64,000 bases of DNA from contig NZ_JAIGNO010000006.1 in NCBI RefSeq assembly GCF_019711515.1, forward strand, positions 140,630 to 204,629. The letters run 5' to 3'. The position numbers and the translations under genes were made by a program. Positions 1-8,673 of this stretch are shown piece after piece (position 1 is the stretch's first letter; every line of letters starts with the position of its first letter). The notes below the pieces were generated by a model. That model was not told the DNA's origin. It saw nothing but the letters and a program-made list of their open reading frames with translations, and did not search any database. The DNA is from Qipengyuania qiaonensis (GTDB taxonomy: Bacteria > Pseudomonadota > Alphaproteobacteria > Sphingomonadales > Sphingomonadaceae).

Positions 1-1260
1 AATCCGGTCCCCGGGGCTCCAGCCGGCCCGCAATGCGGCGAGATAGACGAACAGCTTGAAGGTCGATCCCGGCTGACGCTTCGCTTGCGTCACCCGGTTG
101 AACGGCGACTTCTCGTAATCCTTGCCGCCGATCATCGCGACCACTTCGCCATTGCGGCGCATGGCGACGAGCGCGACCTGTGCCCCGCCTAGCGGCGCGC
201 CCTGCGTCACCTGCCGGGCAATGTTCTGCAAGCGACTGTCGAGCGTGGTGGTCAATGTCTGGCGGGCATAGCCCTGCTCGGTAAACTCGCGCGCTTCGGG
301 CAGTGCCCAGTCGGCAAAATACGTGCCGGTCGGCAGGTCGTTGCGAGTCCGCACGTCGAGCGCGGGCGGTCTCATGCCGCGCGCCTCCGCCTCGGTAATG
401 TAGCCTGCATCGACCATGGATTGCACCACGATCCGCATACGCCTTTCCGCCCGGTCGTAATGCTTCGTCGGCGCATAGGCGCTGGGTGCCTGCAACAGCC
501 CGGCCAGCATCGCCGCCTGATTGGGCTTCAGATTTTCCGGCTTGCGATAGAAATAGTGCAGGCTCGCCGCGCGCAACCCATAAACATTGTCGCCGAAATA
601 GGCGTTCGACAAATAGCGGCTGAGGATCTCGTCCTTGGTCAGCCAGCTTTCCAGCCAGAATGCGATCAGCGCCTCGCGTGCCTTGCGTGTCAGCGTGCGT
701 TCGGGCGTGAGAAACGTAAACTTGGCGAGCTGCTGGGTGATCGTGCTGCCTCCGCCCGTACCGGTAAAGGCAGCGCGCGCGATGCCGCGCGGGTCGACGC
801 CCCAATGCGAATAGAACCGCCGGTCCTCGGTCGCCAGGAACGCTTCGATCACATGCGGCGGGAGCTGCGAAACCTCGACCGGCTCGTCGGTTATCGCCCC
901 GTTGCGCGCGATCGGCGTACCGTCAGCGGCAAGGAGGGTGATCTGCGGCGCGGCAATAGGTTCAAGCGATTTCGATAGCGGCGCTGTGACCGCCAGCCAG
1001 GCGACAAGGAGGATGAACAGGCCGATGACCGCGGCTATGACCCGCGCGATCCACCAGCGCTTGCGGCGGCCCAGCCAGTAATCGCGCTGCCACCAGCGTT
1101 GGCGCCGCTTCTCCTCCGCATCGAGAACCGAATCGAGCTTGTCGAGGCGGCTGTCCCAATCGTCGTAATCCAGCGCATCGTGCGTCGCATAATATCCGCG
1201 ATGCGAAGGATACTCCGCATGCGGTTCGGGCTTGCGCCGAAAGGAATCGAATACGCCCAT
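1..1260 (-). CDS. Class A penicillin-binding protein (PBP1 family), partial
   Basis: Bifunctional peptidoglycan glycosyltransferase/transpeptidase that polymerises and cross-links the cell wall in the periplasm. The protein starts at the ATG ending at 1260 and is open through base 1, so only about 420 N-terminal residues are present. A basic cytoplasmic head with many Arg, Lys and Trp is followed by one membrane helix (about residues 70-95). The GT51 domain then shows EDRRFYSHWGVDP, GGSTITQQLAK and a KDEILSRYLSNAYFG stretch. The transpeptidase domain begins near the window edge, and the catalytic SxxK appears as QPGSTFK just before the cut. Whether it is mrcA/ponA or another class A paralogue cannot be settled from this fragment. 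Confidence 0.93.
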   Translation of the reverse strand, partial: MGVFDSFRRKPEPHAEYPSHRGYYATHDALDYDDWDSRLDKLDSVLDAEEKRRQRWWQRDYWLGRRKRWWIARVIAAVIGLFILLVAWLAVTAPLSKSLEPIAAPQITLLAADGTPIARNGAITDEPVEVSQLPPHVIEAFLATEDRRFYSHWGVDPRGIARAAFTGTGGGSTITQQLAKFTFLTPERTLTRKAREALIAFWLESWLTKDEILSRYLSNAYFGDNVYGLRAASLHYFYRKPENLKPNQAAMLAGLLQAPSAYAPTKHYDRAERRMRIVVQSMVDAGYITEAEARGMRPPALDVRTRNDLPTGTYFADWALPEAREFTEQGYARQTLTTTLDSRLQNIARQVTQGAPLGGAQVALVAMRRNGEVVAMIGGKDYEKSPFNRVTQAKRQPGSTFKLFVYLAALRAGWSPGDRI

Positions 1261-1309
1261 CGCCTACTGTGTTAACGAAACAACACAGCCATTGATAGGG
1301 GGTTCAAGC

Positions 1310-2302
1310 TTAACTCTTGCCAACTACGCTTTCCGGCAAGTCCTCGCCGAATACCCGCTGATAGTATTCGGCCACCAGCATGCGCTCTTCCTCGTCGCAT
1401 TTGTTGAGGAAGCTGAGGCGGAACGCCAGGCCGACATTCTTGAAAATCGCCGCATTCTCCGCCCAGGTGATGACCGTGCGCGGGCTCATGACGGTGGAGA
1501 TATCGCCATTGATGAAGCCCTGCCGCGAAAGATCGGCGACCTTGATCATGTCGGCAATCAGCTTGGCATCGGTCTCGGGGTTCTTCGCCTCGACGATCTT
1601 CTGTTCGGTCTCGGCGGGCAGATAGTTGAGCGCGACGACGATGTTCCAGCGGTCCATCTGGCCCTGGTTGATCTGCTGCGTGCCGTGATAGAGGCCCGAC
1701 GTATCGCCGAGGCCGACCGTATTGGCGGTCGCAAACAGGCGAAAGTTCGCATCCGGGCGGATCACGCGGTTCTGGTCGAGCAGGGTCAGCTTGCCCTGCT
1801 GTTCCAGCACGCGCTGGATCACGAACATCACGTCCGGGCGGCCGGCATCGTATTCGTCGAACACCAGCGCCACCGGGTGCTGCAATGCCCAGGGCAGCAG
1901 GCCTTCGCGGAATTCGGTGACCTGCAGCCCGTCGCGCAGCACGATCGCATCGCGCCCGACCAGGTCGATCCGGCTGATATGCGCATCGAGGTTGATGCGG
2001 ATGCAGGGCCAGTTGAGACGCGCGGCGACCTGTTCGATATGGGTCGACTTGCCGGTGCCGTGATAGCCCTGCACCATCACGCGGCGGTCATGCGCGAAGC
2101 CGGCGAGGATCGCCAGCGTGGTGTCCGCATCGAACACATAGGCTTCGTCGAGATCCGGAGTACGGGCGTCCGGTTTCGAAAAGGCGGGCACCTGCCAGTC
2201 GATATCGATCCCGAATGTCTCGCGTACGTCGACGGTGGTGTCGGGCGTGGTGAGTACGGTCTTGGCCGCGGCGTCGAAGGTCTTGTCGGTCATGTCGTTC
2301 AT
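1310..2302 (-). CDS. cobS: Cobaltochelatase subunit CobS (AAA+ ATPase)
   Basis: AAA+ ATPase subunit of the aerobic cobalt chelatase; with CobT it drives Co2+ insertion into hydrogenobyrinate diamide by CobN. The 330-residue product begins [10 protein letters not shown]; a second in-frame ATG lies three codons later, and the longer upstream reading frame lacks family similarity. The Walker A is GYHGTGKST (about residues 79-87) and the Walker B is [11 protein letters not shown], followed by an arginine-rich sensor region. No cobT or cobN is in the window. The J-domain/bolA pair that often sits beside cobS in alphaproteobacteria is 6.4 kb away (8674-9600), with accessory genes between. Function is firm by family; the physiological substrate here is inferred. 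Confidence 0.93.
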   Translation of the reverse strand: MNDMTDKTFDAAAKTVLTTPDTTVDVRETFGIDIDWQVPAFSKPDARTPDLDEAYVFDADTTLAILAGFAHDRRVMVQGYHGTGKSTHIEQVAARLNWPCIRINLDAHISRIDLVGRDAIVLRDGLQVTEFREGLLPWALQHPVALVFDEYDAGRPDVMFVIQRVLEQQGKLTLLDQNRVIRPDANFRLFATANTVGLGDTSGLYHGTQQINQGQMDRWNIVVALNYLPAETEQKIVEAKNPETDAKLIADMIKVADLSRQGFINGDISTVMSPRTVITWAENAAIFKNVGLAFRLSFLNKCDEEERMLVAEYYQRVFGEDLPESVVGKS

Positions 2303-2409
2303 CTCGGTGGGCGGGTTAGACGGATGGATAGGTAGCTGCAAGCAACGAAATCGCCGGAGGGCCCAAGCCACACTCGACTCGGCCTTCATGCGGTCGCATA
2401 GTCGGCGCG

Positions 2410-3255
2410 ATGCCGCCGACGCCGCTTTCAGAACGTCTTCGCCTCAAGCTCGTCGAGCGGGTGCGCGGCGTGTTCAACGACGTCGAGAGCGGGCAGAAGC
2501 CGGTGCCCCCGTCCGATGAGGCGCTGTTCGCAAAGGACACGCCGATCCGCATGGTCCACGCCGATATCGTGGCGATGATGGTTGGCGGAATCCGCGGACT
2601 GCTGCTCCAGATGCTGCACCCCCATGCGCTGCAGGGCGTGCTTGACCACTCGAATTTCCGCGCCGACATGCATGGCCGCCTTCGCCGCACCGCCCGCTTC
2701 ATCGCCGTTACCACTTTCGGCCACCGCGACGACGCCATGGCGGCGGTGGCGCGGGTCAACCGCATCCACGCCGCTGTCGGCGGCACGCTGCCGGACGGCA
2801 CGCCCTATTCGGCCACCGATCCGCGCACGCTTGCGTGGGTTCACGTGGCGGAAGCGACCAGCTTCCTGGCGGCCTATCTGCGCCATGTCCGCCCCGACAT
2901 GCCGGGCGGCGAGCAAGACGAATACTACCGCCAGTTCGCGGTGATCGCACGCGCACTGGGTGCCGATCCGGTGCCGCTCGACCGGCGCGAGGCCGAAACG
3001 ATTTTCCGCGAACTGCGCACCGACCTGACAGCATCCCCGGCGGCTCGCGAGATTGCGCAGCTCGTCCTCACGCAGAAACCGGAAGTCTCACCCCCTGCGG
3101 TGCAGGCATTGCTCGGCGCCGAAGCGGTCGCGCTGCTGCCGCCCTTCGCCCGTTCGATGCTGGGGCTGGAGCGGCCCGGCCTTGCCGCCATCCCGGCGCG
3201 CGCTGCTACCTGGGGCATGGGCAAGACATTGCGCTGGGCGTTCCGCCAAGGGTGA
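2410..3255 (+). CDS. Oxygenase MpaB-family protein (DUF2236)
   Basis: Member of the MpaB/DUF2236 family, all-helical proteins that in characterised cases bind a b-type haem. The 281-residue product shows the family landmarks: [15 protein letters not shown] near residue 70 with the conserved His, an Arg-rich RLRRTARF segment, and [11 protein letters not shown] near residue 145. There is no signal peptide. It is divergent from cobS with about 107 bp between them, and no downstream gene on its own strand lies within 900 bp. The substrate is unknown; a role in oxidising a polymer or secondary metabolite is only a family-level guess. Confidence 0.82.
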   Translation: MPPTPLSERLRLKLVERVRGVFNDVESGQKPVPPSDEALFAKDTPIRMVHADIVAMMVGGIRGLLLQMLHPHALQGVLDHSNFRADMHGRLRRTARFIAVTTFGHRDDAMAAVARVNRIHAAVGGTLPDGTPYSATDPRTLAWVHVAEATSFLAAYLRHVRPDMPGGEQDEYYRQFAVIARALGADPVPLDRREAETIFRELRTDLTASPAAREIAQLVLTQKPEVSPPAVQALLGAEAVALLPPFARSMLGLERPGLAAIPARAATWGMGKTLRWAFRQG

Positions 3256-3449
3256 CATCTGGGCGACGAAGGCGACGCCGTGTCAACCGGGCCGGTTTCC
3301 AACTTTGTCCGTTTTTTCAGAATACTAGCCGCACGATACCCGGGTGACGCTGCAGCATCCGCCCCGCCCCCTATCGCGCTTCGAGGGTCCGATCCGCGTC
3401 GCGAGGTAGCTCTGGCAGAATCCGAAGCTGTAGGAAAACGCTCTCGCTT

Positions 3450-4124
3450 TCAGGCGATCTTGGGCGGGAGCGAGAACAGCGAAGCGTAGCGCAAGGCCAG
3501 CGCGCGATCGCCTTCGATCCGCAGGCCGGCATCGCGCTCGAGCTCGTCCCACGGTACACCGGCATAGATACCGCCCGCGACAACCGCGGCGACAGGAGCG
3601 TTGAATACGGCATCGGCCTCCACCGTATCGACGCGACGTATCGGCAGGCGCCCCACGCCCGGCTCGGCCACGAAGCTGTCTTCGCCGATGACGAAACCGA
3701 TCCGGCAGCCCGCGAACTCTTCGATCCGGGCATGATCGACCATCGTGCGCATGGAGAGCATCAGCGAGACCGGCGACAATGGCAGCGTGGGATCGTGCGC
3801 GCTCGATCGTGCCGCCCAGCGGCCCAGTTCCTGCACCAGCACTTCGGCGGAGTACCCCCATTCAGTCAGTTCGTATACCTGCGCCTTGACCGGCGGCGGC
3901 AGCTGGCGGCGGGACAGCACGCCCGCGTCGTCCAGCGATGCCAGCCGCTCCGTAAGCACCTTGGCCGAAATACCGGGCAGGCTGGCGCGAATGTCGGAAA
4001 AGCGACGGGCACCTAGCATAAGCTCGCGAACCACGAGCAGCGACCAGCGCTCGCCGATAAGTTCCATGCCGAAAGCGGTGCCACATGCATCGCCGTACCA
4101 CCTGCCATGACCCGAAATTTCCAT
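3450..4124 (-). CDS. HxlR-family winged-helix transcriptional regulator
   Basis: DNA-binding regulator of the HxlR type. The N-terminal wHTH contains HGRWYGDACGTAFGMELIG and WSLLVVRELMLGARRFSDI, then SLPGISAKVLTERL, the classic family signature; a C-terminal domain of about 110 residues may sense a ligand. The start used is MEISGHG at 4124; an in-frame ATG at 4148 would add eight residues. The gene faces the VOC/GST operon at 4219, with two near-palindromic 17-bp sites between them. It therefore probably represses itself and that operon. The inducer is unknown; the conserved Cys near the N terminus could be redox- or electrophile-sensitive (inference). Confidence 0.9.
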   Translation of the reverse strand: MEISGHGRWYGDACGTAFGMELIGERWSLLVVRELMLGARRFSDIRASLPGISAKVLTERLASLDDAGVLSRRQLPPPVKAQVYELTEWGYSAEVLVQELGRWAARSSAHDPTLPLSPVSLMLSMRTMVDHARIEEFAGCRIGFVIGEDSFVAEPGVGRLPIRRVDTVEADAVFNAPVAAVVAGGIYAGVPWDELERDAGLRIEGDRALALRYASLFSLPPKIA

Positions 4125-4127
4125 CTT

Positions 4128-4165
4128 AGTTTCATTTTGTAACTTCATAGTTGCTTTTAGTAACT
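4128..4165. promoter_or_regulatory. Tandem near-palindromic operator sites for the HxlR regulator
   Basis: Two 17-bp elements, AGTTTCATTTTGTAACT (4128-4144) and AGTTGCTTTTAGTAACT (4149-4165), match at 14 of 17 positions. Each is an inverted repeat with 6-bp arms (5/6 complementary) around a 5-bp spacer. Their starts are 21 bp apart, about two helical turns, so two dimers could sit on one face. They lie between the divergent HxlR gene and the VOC operon. The binding protein is inferred from position. Confidence 0.6.
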
Positions 4166-4218
4166 CATTAGTCCAGGAATCGCAAGTCCCGAGTCGCTGA
4201 GAGAGAGGAAGACGACCG

Positions 4219-4653
4219 ATGACCCAGATGATATTCGTGAACCTGCCCGTATCGGACCTTGCCGCTTCCACGCGGTTTTACGAAGCGGTGGGTTTCACTC
4301 GAAACCCGCAGTTCTCGAATGAGATGGCGGCCTGCATGGTGCTGTCCGACGCGATCCACGTGATGCTGCTGACGCACGATTTCTGGAAGACGTTCACGAG
4401 CAAGGCGATTCCCGACGCCCGTGACAGTGCACAGGTGCTCCTGTGCCTCAGCCGCGAAAGCCGGGAGGCGGTGGATGCGATCACCGCCAACGCTCAAGCG
4501 GCGGGGGGAATCATCGATCCCACGCCGACGCAAGACATGGGCTTCATGTATGGGCGCAGCTTCGAAGACCCGGACGGTCACATCTGGGAAGTGATGTGGA
4601 TGGACCCGCAAGCCGCCGCCGAAGGCCCGCCAGCCGAGGCGATGGCCAACTGA
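4219..4653 (+). CDS. VOC family protein (glyoxalase/lactoylglutathione lyase-like)
   Basis: A 144-residue single-chain VOC fold with two beta-alpha-beta-beta-beta modules: MIFVNLPVSDLAASTRFYEAV at the start and FEDPDGHIWEVMWMD at the end, the latter carrying the usual metal-binding Glu. It is preceded by a good ribosome site (AGAGAGGAAG). It is the first gene of a seven-gene operon ending at 8465, with gaps of 34 bp or less or overlaps. Such proteins act on electrophiles or dioxygenase/lyase substrates; the actual substrate is not readable. Divergent from the HxlR regulator, which probably controls it. Confidence 0.88.
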   Translation: MTQMIFVNLPVSDLAASTRFYEAVGFTRNPQFSNEMAACMVLSDAIHVMLLTHDFWKTFTSKAIPDARDSAQVLLCLSRESREAVDAITANAQAAGGIIDPTPTQDMGFMYGRSFEDPDGHIWEVMWMDPQAAAEGPPAEAMAN

Positions 4654-4687
4654 CAACGACATCCAGCCTCATTGCAGGAGAGAGACG

Positions 4688-5410
4688 ATGAGTTACTTCG
4701 ATGGTTTCGTACTGGCGGTGCCGACCGCCAACAAGGACAAGTTCGTGGAGCACGCCAAAGAGGGCGATGCGGTGTTCAAGGACCAGGGCGCCGTCCGCAT
4801 CGTGGAGGCCTGGGGCGACGATGTGCCCAAGGGCAAGGTCACCGATTTCCAGGGCGCCGTGCAGGCCACCGACGAAGAGACGGTCGTATTCTCCTGGATC
4901 GAATGGCCCGACAAGGCCAGCCGCGACGGCGTCATGGCGCGTTCCGAGGAATGGATGAAGGATCCGCGCATGGATCCGGAAAAGAACCCCATGCCCTTCG
5001 ATGGCAAGCGGATGATCTATGGCGGATTTGATGCGATCGTCGACGAAGGCGAAGGCGGCGGCGCCTATGCCGATGGTTATCTCGTCCCGGTGCCAGAAGG
5101 CAAGAAGAAGGACTATCGCGCGCTGGCAATCAAGATGGCACCGGTCTTCCGCGAACTGGGCGCCACCCGCGTCGTCGAAGCCTGGGGCGACGACCTGCCC
5201 GACGGCAAGCACACCGATTACAGGCGCGCGGTGAAGGCCGAAAAAGACGAAAATGTCGTCTTCTCCTTCGTCGAATGGCCCGACAAGGCAACCCGCGACG
5301 CCGGCTGGGCGAAGATGATGGAAGACAACAAGGACAATTCGGCGGACGACATGCCCTTCGACGGCAAGCGCATGTTCTGGGGCGGTTTCCGTCCGATAGT
5401 CGAACTTTGA
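4688..5410 (+). CDS. DUF1428 protein with two tandem domains
   Basis: A 240-residue protein made of two copies of DUF1428, a ferredoxin-like dimeric alpha+beta barrel family of unknown function (single members are about 115-125 residues). Copy one spans roughly residues 3-120 and copy two roughly 126-240. Both carry RIVEAWGDD/RVVEAWGDD, VVFSWIEWPDKA/VVFSFVEWPDKA and MPFDGKRM. The fusion probably replaces a homodimer with one chain. Second gene of the operon; ribosome site CAGGAGAGAG upstream. No catalytic role is established for the family. Confidence 0.88.
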   Translation: MSYFDGFVLAVPTANKDKFVEHAKEGDAVFKDQGAVRIVEAWGDDVPKGKVTDFQGAVQATDEETVVFSWIEWPDKASRDGVMARSEEWMKDPRMDPEKNPMPFDGKRMIYGGFDAIVDEGEGGGAYADGYLVPVPEGKKKDYRALAIKMAPVFRELGATRVVEAWGDDLPDGKHTDYRRAVKAEKDENVVFSFVEWPDKATRDAGWAKMMEDNKDNSADDMPFDGKRMFWGGFRPIVEL

Positions 5411-5421
5411 GGAGAGAGAAG

Positions 5422-6201
5422 ATGGCCGACAAACAGGGCGATTTCGTCTGGTACGAACTGATGACGACCGATGCCGATGCGGCGCAGGAATTTTACGCAC
5501 CACTGCTCGGCTGGAGCTTCGAAGATGCGGATTTCGACAATAACGGTTATCGCGCCTTTTCCGCCGGGGAGACGCAAGTCGGCGGCTTTTTGCCACTAAC
5601 CGCAGAGATGACCGCCGGCGGAGCACGCCCGGCGTGGCTGGGCTATATCCGTGTGGACGATGTGCCTGCGACGCTCGCCGATATCCGCGAGCGCGGCGGA
5701 CAGGTGATGGTCGAGGGCGTCGAAGTTCCCGGCATCGGCCCATTCGCCATGATTACCGATCCGCATGGCGCGCCGTTCTACATCATCGATGATCGTTCCG
5801 GCCAGGATAGCGGAGCCTTCGCGCGCTACGAACCGCAGCAGGGCTGCTGCGCCTGGAACGAACTCGCCAGCGACAACCCGGCGCAATCGGACGCGTTTTA
5901 CACCGGCCTGTTCGGTTGGACCAAGGGCGAAGCGATGGAAATGGGCCCGCTCGGCACATATCAAATGTATTCGCACCCCGACTACATGATCGTGGCGATC
6001 TATCCCAAGATGCCCGAAGACCCGCAGGCCCACTGGCTCTACTATTTCCGTGTGCCCGATATCGACGCCGCCGTGGAACAGATCGATGCTGGCGGAGGCA
6101 GGATTCACCAACAGCCAACCGAAATTCCCGGGGGCGAGTTCTCGCTAGCGGGGATCGATCCGCAAGGCTCGTTTTTCGGCCTTGTCGGCCCGCGCAAATA
6201 G
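5422..6201 (+). CDS. Two-domain VOC family protein
   Basis: A 259-residue protein with two complete VOC domains. The first (about residues 6-125) starts GDFVWYELMTTDADAAQEFY; the second (about 135-257) starts CCAWNELASDNPAQSDAFY and ends GIDPQGSFFGLVG. This architecture matches the bleomycin-resistance/glyoxalase-like proteins annotated as hydroxylase or CFP-30B-like. It begins 11 bp after the DUF1428 stop with a strong GAGGAGAGAG site, so it is co-translated. Substrate unknown; a binding or detoxifying role is inferred from the operon partners. Confidence 0.87.
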   Translation: MADKQGDFVWYELMTTDADAAQEFYAPLLGWSFEDADFDNNGYRAFSAGETQVGGFLPLTAEMTAGGARPAWLGYIRVDDVPATLADIRERGGQVMVEGVEVPGIGPFAMITDPHGAPFYIIDDRSGQDSGAFARYEPQQGCCAWNELASDNPAQSDAFYTGLFGWTKGEAMEMGPLGTYQMYSHPDYMIVAIYPKMPEDPQAHWLYYFRVPDIDAAVEQIDAGGGRIHQQPTEIPGGEFSLAGIDPQGSFFGLVGPRK

Positions 6202-6212
6202 GGAGAACGGAC

Positions 6213-6848
6213 GTGGCAGATTATACTTTCTACACCAATCCGATGAGCCGCGGGCAGATCGCCCGCTGGGCGCTGCATGAAGCGGGCGCGGATTACGAGC
6301 AGGTCATCGTCGAATACGGCCCGCCCGATGGCAAGCCCGAGGCATTCAACAAGGCCAACCCGATGGGCAAGGTTCCCACGATCATCCATCATCACAACGG
6401 CCACGACCATGTGATCACCGAATGCGCGGCGATTTGCCATTACCTCGCCGCCATGCAGGCGCCCGAACTCACGCCCAAGGCAGAAGAGATGGCGGATTAT
6501 TACCGCTACATGTTCTTCGCCGCCGGACCGGTCGAGCAGGCCATCGCCGCCCATTCGATGGGCTGGAAACCCACCGAAGAACAGCAGGGCATGGCCGGTT
6601 TCGGCAGCTATGAACGCACCGTCGACGCGCTCGAAACCCTGTTGACGGGCCGCGACTATGTGTGCGGCGATCGCTTCACCATGGCCGACGTCTATGTCGG
6701 CAGCCAAGCCATCTGGGGCACCGAGTTCGGCACGTTGCCGAAGCGCGATGCGATCGTCGCCTATGCCGAGCGATGCACGCAGCGCCAGGCATACAGCGAA
6801 GCCAAGGCTATCGACACAAAGCAGATCGAGGAGAGCCAGAATGCCTGA
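6213..6848 (+). CDS. Glutathione S-transferase
   Basis: A 211-residue cytosolic GST starting from GTG at 6213 after GGGAGAACGG. The N-terminal thioredoxin-like domain has YTFYTNPMSRGQIARWAL, NPMGKVPTI with the cis-Pro, and an E-C/S glutathione-binding turn (VITECAAICHYL). The C-terminal helical domain has FTMADVYVGSQAIW with the conserved Asp. It would conjugate glutathione to electrophiles or reduce peroxides. The stop codon overlaps the next gene by 8 bp. Fourth gene of the HxlR-adjacent operon. Confidence 0.9.
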   Translation: MADYTFYTNPMSRGQIARWALHEAGADYEQVIVEYGPPDGKPEAFNKANPMGKVPTIIHHHNGHDHVITECAAICHYLAAMQAPELTPKAEEMADYYRYMFFAAGPVEQAIAAHSMGWKPTEEQQGMAGFGSYERTVDALETLLTGRDYVCGDRFTMADVYVGSQAIWGTEFGTLPKRDAIVAYAERCTQRQAYSEAKAIDTKQIEESQNA

Positions 6849-7320
6849 GAAACTCACCACCGTCCTTTGGTATGATGGCGATGCCGAAGAGGCCGCGCGC
6901 TTCTATGCCGAAACCTTCCCCGACAGCTCGGTCGGCAACGTCTTCCGCGCGCCGTCCGATTTTCCAAGCGGGAAGAAGGGCGATGCGCTGACCGTCGAGT
7001 TTACCGTGCTCGGGCGTAGCTTCTCCGGCCTCAATGGCGGCGACATGTTCAAGCCGAACGAAAGCGTCAGCTTCATGATCGTGACCGAAGATCAGGACGA
7101 AACCGATCGCTACTGGAATGCGATCGTCGGCAATGGCGGGCAGGAAAGCGCGTGTGGCTGGTGCAAGGACAAGTGGGGCTATTCCTGGCAGATCACCCCG
7201 CGTACCCTACTGGAATCGCAGCGGGCGGGCGACGAGGAGGCCAAGCGCGCGTTCGAGGCGATGATGACGATGCAGAAGATCGATGTGGCGGCCATCGACG
7301 CCGCCCGCGCCGGGAACTGA
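6841..7320 (+). CDS. PhnB-like VOC family protein
   Basis: A 159-residue protein of the PhnB/3-demethylubiquinone methyltransferase-like VOC group. It opens KLTTVLWYDGDAEEAARFY and has GLNGGDMFKPNESVSFMI, then CGWCKDKWGYSWQITP, all typical of the group. Despite the historical family name it has no methyltransferase motif. The start overlaps the GST stop by 8 bp, indicating translational coupling. Function unknown; third VOC-fold protein in the operon. Confidence 0.87.
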   Translation: MPEKLTTVLWYDGDAEEAARFYAETFPDSSVGNVFRAPSDFPSGKKGDALTVEFTVLGRSFSGLNGGDMFKPNESVSFMIVTEDQDETDRYWNAIVGNGGQESACGWCKDKWGYSWQITPRTLLESQRAGDEEAKRAFEAMMTMQKIDVAAIDAARAGN

Positions 7321-7324
7321 CCCG

Positions 7325-7999
7325 ATGCCACGCAAGATAACCGGCGCTGCCTTCCTCTCGCTCGACGGGGTGATGCAGGCCCCCGGCGGCCCGACCGAAG
7401 ACCCGCAAGGCGGGTTCGAAGAAGGCGGTTGGGTCTTCAAGCTGTGGGACGAGGGTATCAACGAAACTCTCGGCTCGCTGTTCTCGTGCGAATACGACCT
7501 GCTGTTGGGACGCCGAACATACGATATCTTCGCCGCCTACTGGCCCTATGCGGAAGGCGACGAGAAGCCGATGGGCGAAGCCTTCGACCGGGCGAATAAG
7601 TACGTCCTGACCCGCGGAACGCAGCCGCTCGAATGGCAGAACAGCCACCGGCTGACCGGGGTGGAGGATGTCGCCAAGATCAAGGCCGGCGACGGCGCGC
7701 CGATCATCATCCAGGGGTCGAGCACGATCTACCCCGCTTTGCTGGTCGCCGGACTGATCGATACGCTCATCACCATGACCTATCCGGTCCTGCTCGGCAG
7801 CGGGAAGCGGCTGTTCGGCGCAGGCACGCCGGTCGACCTGCTCGAAATGACCGACCACCGTGTGACCGACAAGGGCACGGTGATCGCCACCTATCGCCCC
7901 GGCGGCACACTGCCGCCCTATCCCGACCAAGCGCCAATCCCCGTGACCAGCGAACGCGAACTGGCGCGGCGCCAGCGGATCGAAGACGGAAGCTGGTAA
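7325..7999 (+). CDS. Dihydrofolate reductase/RibD C-terminal-like protein
   Basis: A 224-residue member of the RibD C-terminal/DHFR-like family. It shows AAFLSLDGVMQAPGGPTED at the N terminus, LLLGRRTYDIFAAYWP, and IIIQGSSTIYPALL with the nucleotide-binding Gly. The fold reduces folate- or pyrimidine-like substrates with NAD(P)H in characterised members, but this subgroup is mostly uncharacterised. It starts 4 bp after the preceding stop, so it belongs to the operon. A xenobiotic reductase role would fit its neighbours (inference). Confidence 0.86.
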   Translation: MPRKITGAAFLSLDGVMQAPGGPTEDPQGGFEEGGWVFKLWDEGINETLGSLFSCEYDLLLGRRTYDIFAAYWPYAEGDEKPMGEAFDRANKYVLTRGTQPLEWQNSHRLTGVEDVAKIKAGDGAPIIIQGSSTIYPALLVAGLIDTLITMTYPVLLGSGKRLFGAGTPVDLLEMTDHRVTDKGTVIATYRPGGTLPPYPDQAPIPVTSERELARRQRIEDGSW

Positions 8000-8009
8000 G
8001 ATCGGCACT

Positions 8010-8465
8010 ATGTCGGCCTGCGCGATAATCGAGGCTGCACCGCCGCACCTGCCCGAATGGGGCGTCCTGCGCTTCGCCCTGTGGCCGTGGGATACGCCCG
8101 ATGACCATGCCAGGGAGGCGGAAAGCCTCTATCTGTCCAGCGATCCGGACCGCGCCGCCTTCGTCGCGCTCGATCCGGCGAGCGCCGTGATCGGCTTCGC
8201 CGAAGCGACCCTGCGGCGCGATTATGTCGAGGGCTGCGGGACCTCGCCGGTGGGGTTTCTCGAAGGCATTTACGTCTCCCCCGATGCACGGCTTTCGGGG
8301 GTTGCGCGCCAACTCGCCGACAAGGTCGCCGCGTGGGCCAAGGCGAATGGATGTACCGAATACGCCTCCAACGCACTGCTCGACAATGCCGACAGCCACG
8401 CCTTCCACGCAGCCATCGGCTTCGCCGAGACCGAACGAGTGGTGTATTTTCGCAAGCGCCTGTAG
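8010..8465 (+). CDS. GNAT acetyltransferase, AAC(6')-like
   Basis: A 151-residue GNAT-fold protein resembling aminoglycoside 6'-N-acetyltransferases: WGVLRFALWPWDT near the start, VIGFAEATLRRDYVEGC, FLEGIYVSPDARLSGVA (the acetyl-CoA-binding segment) and a terminal FHAAIGFAETERVVYF strand. The EGIYV/EGIFV block with the preceding DYV-GC motif is characteristic of the AAC(6')-I class. Whether it acts on aminoglycosides or an endogenous amine cannot be told from sequence. Last gene of the operon, 10 bp after the DHFR-like gene. Confidence 0.82.
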   Translation: MSACAIIEAAPPHLPEWGVLRFALWPWDTPDDHAREAESLYLSSDPDRAAFVALDPASAVIGFAEATLRRDYVEGCGTSPVGFLEGIYVSPDARLSGVARQLADKVAAWAKANGCTEYASNALLDNADSHAFHAAIGFAETERVVYFRKRL

Positions 8466-8673
8466 GTGGTTTCGCCGCCGTGCACCGGCTGACCGAGCAC
8501 TCTTTCGAACCTCGAACACCGCTCTCACCCGACGTTTATCGCCAAATAGGTTATTCACTTCACCTGAAGTCGCGGGGGCCCACGTTTACAGTCCAACCAT
8601 CCCCTTCGCACGAACTGCTGAATCCCGCCCGTCGTCCAAACGAAAGCTGGGATGATGGCTGGGTAGGAACGAC

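Noticed and set aside
1232..2335. Long plus-strand ORF antisense to cobS
   Set aside because: It is the mirror of cobS in high-GC codon use, with no ribosome site or family motifs.
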